Positions 58,391-64,000 of a DNA stretch of 64,000 nucleotides are shown here, in pieces. A program made the position numbers and the translations under genes. This DNA is from Pleurodeles waltl (taxonomy: Eukaryota > Chordata > Amphibia > Caudata > Salamandridae), in assembly GCF_031143425.1 (NCBI RefSeq), contig NC_090440.1, forward strand, positions 340,693,844-340,757,843. The letters are read 5' to 3'. A model generated the notes under the pieces. It ran no database searches and was not told where the DNA came from. It saw only the letters and a program-made list of their open reading frames with translations. Positions within the stretch are counted from its first letter, which is position 1. Each line of letters opens with the position of its first letter.

Positions 58391-58808
58391 CCAAGTGCGC
58401 GGGTGGGCGGGGCAGCTGGGAGGCGGGAGCGGGGAGGGAACAGAAAGGAAAAAGGGGCGTGGTCAGCGGTGGTGGCGGGAAGCGGGGAGCGGGGAGGGAG
58501 GTGGGCAGACAGGCAGGAGAACGCAAAGGGCTGAAACTGACTAGAAAAAATACAGGCACAAAAGTCAGACAAACGCTGGTAACACGGGAGGAAAATGAAG
58601 AAACTGATTAGAAAAAAATACAGGCACAAAAGTCAGGCAAAAGCTGCTAACACGGGAGGAAAATGCAGTTCAAACAAGCACAAATGCTAGACAAAACAAG
58701 CAAAACCGACGCCAGCGGCGTCAGCCGGCAGCGAGGCAGGCAGCGAGGCAGGGGCAAGGCGAGGGGGCACACACAGCAGCTGGTGGCCGTGCGGCGCGGG
58801 GGTGTCCC

Positions 58809-58940
58809 ACACTGCATACACTCACGCATTCACTCTCCTCTCCCGCCTCCAAATGCACATACTTACATTCACAGACACCCCCCTGCACTGCATACACGCA
58901 CTTACCCGTTCTCCCCATCCACTCACACAAACACTCAACT
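58809..58940. repeat. CA-rich stretch, right flank of the L2, copy B
   Basis: Begins with ACACT (58,809-58,813), the right target duplication. Matches about 19,471-19,610. Confidence 0.85.
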
Positions 58941-59240
58941 GTAGGGGACGGGTCCTGGTGCTTCAGCCACTGGCAGAGCCTCACCATCTGGACACCGCCA
59001 CACCGAAGCACGGATTGTAATATGTTCTGCTGTCTCTTTTTGGTGTGGCGGTACCTGTGGTGGTACTGTTTCTGCACCGCCGACCGCCAGCACGACTGGT
59101 CTCAAAATTTCACCTGATTTTGGGCGGAAGTCAGAGATCAGTCATATTAGGGTGGTCTTAAGACCGCCAGAACTAGTAGTATTATGGCGCCCACAGCGTC
59201 AGTGGTCTTTGGAAAAGACCGCCGAAGTCATGATCAGGGC
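58941..59240. mobile_element. MITE remnant with hairpins, copy B
   Basis: Same sequence as 19,611-19,902, ending AAGTCATGATCAGGGC. Confidence 0.4.
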
Positions 59241-59431
59241 TGTAGTCTGCAACATACTGACCACTTGCAGACAAATCTGCACTCATTCCAGCCATTCTTT
59301 TAATGTCTGGAAGCAGTTGCTGATTATTCAGCATGGTAAAAGGAAATGCTGCTAAGTGTGTGCTTGCTGCATTGCTTCCTTTGGTCCTTCTTCTTTACTT
59401 TATAATAGAGTTATTGTTTTTCAATGCACAG

Positions 59432-59598
59432 GCCTTGCTCTTATTCGTCTTCTACACAAACAAAACTTGGTGAAAGCTCAATACTCCAGCTTACCTTATG
59501 GGCCATTTGAGCCTCGCAGCCATGAGCGTTGGACATTTTGTGAAGAATGGATATGCACCGTCCAATTTGTCAATACAGTATTATTTTCCTTCTTTTAG
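59432..59598 (+). other. Exon-like ORF, unrecognised, copy B
   Basis: Counterpart of 20,094-20,260, after the same TTTTTCAATGCACAG. One synonymous difference (CGT versus CGA) separates the two. The frame ends at TAG 59,596-59,598. Confidence 0.3.
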
Positions 59599-60690
59599 CA
59601 ATCATAATTTTAAGAACTGGGTGGGTGAACTTCAATCCTCCATAATTTGTATTTTTCAAACCTAAAACACAGAACATATAGAAATATATTATCTTGGGTC
59701 TCTCTGGGGCTAAAGACTGTTTGCAATGCACTTAACTGAACTGTTTCTGTCAGATCTCCAGGCAGACCACCCCTTGAGGTCACTGAATATCTCCCTATGG
59801 CTGTAGTGTACCAAAGCAGAAGAGCAGAGAAAGACATATACCAGGAAAGAACAACTATAGGTTGAGCACAGGAACAGGATAGTGAAGGCAGAGCAACCTT
59901 AGTGTGAAGAAATAGAGAGAAAACCAGTAATAGACAACACACTGGTTACCACTAAGGTTGTACACAGATAAGGCTCAGAACTTCCCACAGTAGCAGGGAT
60001 TGTCAAAACCTCAAAGCAGATAATCATCGTACAAGCCCCATAAAAGGGAGGCAGCAGAAGTGATTCTGTCTCTGAATCCTTAGGGCACAAACAAGGATTG
60101 TTCTTACATACTTGAGATAAGCCCTTGTGGGTCCAGCTGCAGACACAGTGGCAATACCTGGAATACAGCAATGGCTCACTGTCACAGAGAAAGCACTTCA
60201 GACTACATACAGCACAAGACAAAGGTTGGGGTGAGAATTGCCTCCTGGAAACCATGAGCCAACCCCTGTACAAAGGATAACACTTATACACAGGTGAGGA
60301 TTAATAGTACACTAATCTGACACAATAGTCCAAGAGGAAAATACAGAGCAAGCACTAAAAAGGAACCTAAGAACTGTAACTAATATTTCAGGAGCAGGTC
60401 ATGCAAGGTACAAAACCGGATTTGTCTGGTGCGACGCAAGTCATTGTGCAGCAGATATTGTGCCTCATTCCAGGGAGGTGTGGAGTTGGTAACTCTTCAT
60501 GTGCAACCAGGACTGTCTAGGGCAACTGAAGTCATTGCACCCTAGACGTTATGCCTCCCACCAGGGAGGGGTGGATTTGGTAACTATCTGTATCTTGGAG
60601 CGCCTGGCTGGGCACCACTATGAACAGCATGTATCCCAGAGTAACCCTCCCCCCATGCTTGGCAGACCAGAGTCTGCTCCGGAAGACATT
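59599..60690. other. Noncoding stretch before the hairpin element, copy B
   Basis: Collinear with 20,261-21,351, including the two-unit repeat near 60,424-60,600. No gene is visible. It ends in ATT, the left flank of the hairpin element. Confidence 0.5.
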
Positions 60691-61333
60691 GGTGGTCATT
60701 ACGACCCTGGCGGATTACTTCCGGCAGGGCCGCGGGACGCGGTGGCACCGCCGACAGGCCGGCGGTGCCCCGCGGGGCATTCTGACCGCGGCGGCTTAGC
60801 CGCGGTCAGAGAAGGGAAACCGGCGGTCTCCCGCCGGTTTCCCGCCGGTTTCCCGCTGCCCCCAAGGAATCCTCCAAGCCGGCGCAGCTTGCTGCGCCGG
60901 CTTGGGGATTCCGACTCCCCCTCCCGCCATCCAGTTCCTGGCGGTTCTCCCGCCGGGAACCGGATGGCGGGAGGGGGAGTCGCGGGGCCCCTGGGGGCCC
61001 CTGCAGTGCCCATGCCAATGGCATGGGCACTGCAGGGGCCCCCGTAAGAGGGCCCCAAAATGTATTTCACTGTCTGCCTTGCAGACAGTGAAATACGCGA
61101 CGGGTGCAACAGCACCCGTCGCACCTTCCCACTCCGCCGGCTCTATTACGAGCCGGCATCCTCGTGGGAAGGGAGTTTTTCCCTGGGCTGGTGGGCGGTC
61201 TTTTGGAGACCGCCCGCCAGCCCAGGGAAAAACTCATAATACCTTCCGCGGTCTTGTGACCGCGGAGCGGTATTATGGAGTGCGGAATTCTGGCGGGCGG
61301 CCTCCGCCGCCCGCCGAAATCATAATCAGGCCC
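60691..61333. mobile_element. GC-rich hairpin-train element (643 bp), copy B only
   Basis: Flanked by ATT (60,688-60,690 and 61,334-61,336); copy A has the empty site GACATTGTGTG near 21,346. The ends are diverged inverted repeats with matching spacing (ATTACGA then GGCGG on the left, ATTATGA then GGCGG reading in from the right). The interior is a row of hairpins: about 60,730-60,775; 60,781-60,810; 60,814-60,843; 60,866-60,912; 60,913-60,981; 60,993-61,043 (25 bp perfect arms, 1-base loop); 61,062-61,096 (16 bp arms); 61,097-61,122; 61,124-61,172; 61,174-61,234 (28 bp arms, one mismatch); 61,236-61,276; and 61,292-61,315. No ORF. Probably a non-autonomous Harbinger-type element. Confidence 0.9.
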
Positions 61334-63300
61334 ATTGTGTGTGTACCCCTGAGTGAACTACCCGAGTGATGGACATATTTCTATTTGTCAACTATTCCCT
61401 ATTCAGCTGTTATCACCATGCCACCATATGGGTGAATGGGCAACATACTAAACTCATTGCATTACAGCAAGGTACCCAGCAGGGCTGTCTCGTGTCCCAG
61501 CTCTTTTTTGCGCTGGTGGGGGAGTCATTGGCGATTTGCCTTTGGCAGGCTCCGGACACTGCAAGCATCCCAATCGGAGGGTGAGAACACATGGTTCTGC
61601 CGTATGCTGATGACCTTCTGTTGGCCCTGATGGAACTAGTAACCACCCTCCCAACAGTGGTGTAGAGGTTGCAAAAAGTTTGAACTGGCCTCGAGCTACA
61701 AGATCAATATGGCCAAATCACAGGCTTGTAACCTTACTGTTCTGCCACAACATTTTTAGCAACTGATGGGCCTGGCCTTTTTTCAATTGTCATCTCAATC
61801 CATTCAATACTTTTGCCTTACCGTCCCAAACTCCTTGCAAACCTGTACCCGTGGTAATTGGCTGCCCTACTGCAGAGCCATATTGGAGGAACTTTGCCTG
61901 TGGAAGTCGCTACATTTTTCCTGGCCGGGGCAAGTGAATGTGGTAAAAATGAATATTCAACCTCAGCTGCTTTACCTTATTCAGGCCCTTAACACCCCCA
62001 TCCTGGAAGATGACATTTGCAAAGGAATCTCCAATCCTTTCCTTGGAAGGTAAAACAGCCCTGCATATCTAACACATTGCTCATGTTCTCCAGAAATCGT
62101 GGTAGCCTGGCTTGTCCCAACCTCCTAGATTATTACTGGGCAACCTACCTACACTTTATCTCTGAATGGGTGATCAGAGAGAGAAAAAAACAAGTTTTCC
62201 ATATGGAAAAAGCAGTGGCCTGCAGACCACTCTGTGACCTGACCTAGTGACTGAAGGGACATGGCCTTTGCAGCTCATATCTGGTGACCCCTACCTGGAC
62301 ATGACTGGAGATACAGGACAGGATGGCAGTTGAAGGTGGCTTGACCAAAGTTCCATCCCCCAAAACCCCCATAGCCTGCAATCCCGATTTTATGCCTGCA
62401 CTTTGTTTAAGGTCCTTCCCGGATTAGGATAAGTGTGAATGAGGGACAATGCAAGACCACTTACGTCTTCAAAGGGCAGACGATAAAATCTTTTGAGCAA
62501 AGCAAGGTAGATTTTCACATCCTCAACAGACCTTGACACCAATACTCTCTATGCCACTGGGAGCTTTCTTGAAAGGTAGATTCCTGATATTCCAGACGTA
62601 TAATGTCATAAAACAATCTTGCCTACTCCCTAGCCACCCTTATCAGGTGAAATGGAAGTTGGACAGCGAGGCAGGCATTACATAGAAACAGTTGGAACTC
62701 CTGTCGTTCGAAATCCCCAAAACACATAGGAGTATCTTTCATCAGAAAATGGCTTACAAGATTATATTCCAATGGTACTACTCCTTGAACCACCTGCACG
62801 CCATGTTCCCTGTGGCCTCAGCTGCTTGTTAGAGATGTGGGGTGCAGGAGGGAGATTCTCATCATATCTGATGGCCAAGCCCTCACCTCACAATTCTTTG
62901 GAAGGAAGACCTGGGCCTTATCAAAAACACTTTGGGGTTTCTGATCCATGCAGACAACTGCACGATCATCCTAGGTATTTGCCCAGCAGTACTCAAAGCT
63001 TTGACACACATGGACTGGTATCTGGTCCAACACATGATGGGTGTGGCAAAACAGCTCATAGTCTTGGCCCGGCAGGCCACCGCTCCTTCTCCCATTGCAT
63101 CCTAGTTCCCAAGACTATGGCATACTTTAACTATGGATGTCTAAGAAATTCAAGTGGGCCTGCTTGATTATATGTCTCAGATGGAAAATTTCTATTCTTA
63201 GCCATCCCAACTGAATGCCCTCAACCTGTTTGACTGATTTTACCATAGGGCAGTTCTAAAACCTATTTGTAAAAGATTGGCTGTTACACGCAATCCCGCT
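61334..63300 (+). pseudogene. L1/Tx1-type LINE reverse transcriptase relic, copy B
   Basis: Counterpart of 21,382-23,300, starting right after the hairpin element. It has VNGQHTK, then TQQGCLVS, LPYADDLL near 61,600, VNVVKMNIQPQLLYLIQAL near 61,935 and the C-stop-RCG knuckle near 62,826. It retains about 50 bp near 63,085-63,140 that is missing from copy A. Shared lesions show it was dead before the duplication. Confidence 0.8.
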
Positions 63301-63714
63301 ATTCACGCAGGGTTGAGAGACAGCCTCCCCGGGGGCACCTCGGAAGGTGATACGTCTTTACTGACATACGTCAACCCAGAAGTAGGGCGTTACACTGGGT
63401 CACGGAGGGAGGAAGAAAAGACGCCGGAAGGCACAAGCGGCGTCTCGGACCAGAATGGGAGTACAGAGGAGGAGGACGACAGACCCGAGGAGAGAGGAGG
63501 AACCAGACAGAAGGAAACAAAAACAGTGCACAGAGCAACGGAGGAGATTCGAGACACGGAGCCTTCCACCAAGGAGGGATGTGGCTACTACAAGTACGAG
63601 TGCACCTGCCAAATCTATACCACTTTGTTACAGGGAGGAAGGGAGAGGGAGGAGAAGGGCCATAACGGGGAAACAGCGAGAGAGAGGGAGAAGATATTGA
63701 GAACGATTACTTAG
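63277..63714 (+). other. 145-codon charged ORF, copy B
   Basis: Same length as 23,252-23,689 and open throughout. Differences from copy A are mostly replacement changes. It is Glu/Arg/Thr-rich and no family was recognised. Confidence 0.25.
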
Positions 63715-64000
63715 ACACATCACCAACACTGGAACACAGAGAAAAAGGAATAAATACTGTCACTTGTTTTAGCCACAGACCCTCACGTCCCTCCCCTTAG
63801 AGATAAGGGAAAAACCCCAGAAAAGAGCAAAATACTTACCTATTCCATATTTTCTTTTTTTTTTCTTTGTTTCCACACCATTGGGAGTGACGCACCTATC
63901 CCAGAGAGACCTGTAAAAGAAGGAAGAAATAAGAGAGTTCTTTATTAAAAGGACAAGAGAACCACTGATAGAGAGACAGAAAAAACAAAGAATTGAACGA
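63715..64000. other. Noncoding end of window
   Basis: Collinear with 23,690-23,974. It contains a T-rich tract near 63,853-63,863 and AG-rich sequence. No gene is visible. Confidence 0.6.

Larger units (their letters stand above)
54726..58808 (-). mobile_element. Full-length-looking L2-clade LINE (4.08 kb)
   Basis: The insertion is flanked by the direct repeat ACACT (54,721-54,725 and 58,809-58,813); copy A has the empty site AAACACTGCAT near 19,470. Read on the minus strand it has a 5' region with two tandem monomers (58,808 to about 57,911), one long ORF (57,921-54,805) and a short 3' UTR containing GCGCCTTGAGACCC. It ends in a (TTGA)n tail (54,745-54,726). The GCGC...CTTGAGAC tail and the simple-repeat end are typical of the L2 clade. 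Its GC content is far above the flanks. The intact ORF and preserved duplication suggest a recent insertion. Confidence 0.93.
57911..58808 (-). repeat. Duplicated 5' region of the L2 (two monomers, period 463 bp)
   Basis: Bases 57,911-58,345 are repeated at 58,374-58,808 with very few differences. A 28 bp linker (58,346-58,373) separates them. Each monomer runs from the CArG-like motif and ORF start context to a GTGCGGCGCGGGGGTGTCCC end. Each also contains an internal 67 bp tandem repeat (58,073-58,134 and 58,140-58,202 in the proximal one). On the element strand the linker contains GCAGGTGAGT, a good splice-donor match. In the distal monomer the same ATG opens only an 8-codon frame. The layout recalls the promoter monomers of some L1 families. 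Confidence 0.9.
35897..64000 (+). repeat. Segmental duplication, copy B
   Basis: Collinear with 1-23,974. It is longer than copy A because of a 190 bp MITE, a 4.1 kb L2 LINE and a 643 bp hairpin element. Copy A has clean empty sites for all three, so they inserted after the duplication or are allelic differences. Homology is still running at the window end. Confidence 0.95.

Noticed and set aside
60691..61333. CRISPR array or tandem repeat
   Set aside because: The repeats are inverted pairs with different sequences, not direct repeats with spacers.
1..64000. tRNA, rRNA or snRNA genes and tRNA-derived SINEs
   Set aside because: I saw no A/B-box pair, cloverleaf or known RNA core on either strand by eye; weak or degenerate copies could have been missed.

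Overview
The window looks like intergenic DNA from a very large vertebrate genome. It has no bacterial signals and no intact host gene. Nearly all of it is transposable-element sequence at different stages of decay: L2 and L1/Tx1 LINEs, PIF/Harbinger and hAT DNA transposons, 2-3 kb solo-LTR-like elements and foldback MITEs. From memory, several of these repeats resemble abundant repeats of salamander genomes, especially newts (Pleurodeles type). No database search supports that, so the organism call is an inference.

Layout. Bases 1 to at least about 23,970 (copy A) are repeated at 35,897-64,000 (copy B) in the same order and orientation. A few percent of bases differ (7 in the first 240 aligned). 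Each copy holds, in order: a noncoding repeat segment; an AT-rich stretch; an exon-like ORF; a roughly 1.7-1.9 kb dispersed repeat; a dead Harbinger transposase; micro- and minisatellites; a dead hAT transposase split by a 3.2 kb solo-LTR-like element (1); a second solo-LTR-like element (2); MITE remnants; a small exon-like ORF; the 3' part of a dead L1/Tx1 LINE; and a charged 145-codon ORF. Stop codons shared by A and B show that the Harbinger, hAT and L1 genes were already dead when the segment duplicated.

Between the copies (24,705 to about 34,660) is a second, better preserved Harbinger element. It has a left end with subterminal repeats, a two-exon transposase (25,099-26,824) and, about 3 kb downstream on the same strand, a Myb/SANT-type partner gene (29,625-34,658). 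A third solo-LTR-like element (31,981-34,173, target duplication CTCCC) interrupts the partner gene.

Copy B carries three insertions whose empty sites are preserved in copy A: a 190 bp palindromic MITE (39,920-40,109); a full-length-looking L2 LINE (54,726-58,808, minus strand) with an intact 1,038-codon endonuclease/reverse-transcriptase ORF and a duplicated 5' region; and a 643 bp GC-rich element (60,691-61,333) made almost entirely of a dozen consecutive hairpins. The L2 with tandem 5' monomers and the hairpin-train element are the most unusual things here. Only the L2 ORF looks able to encode a complete protein.
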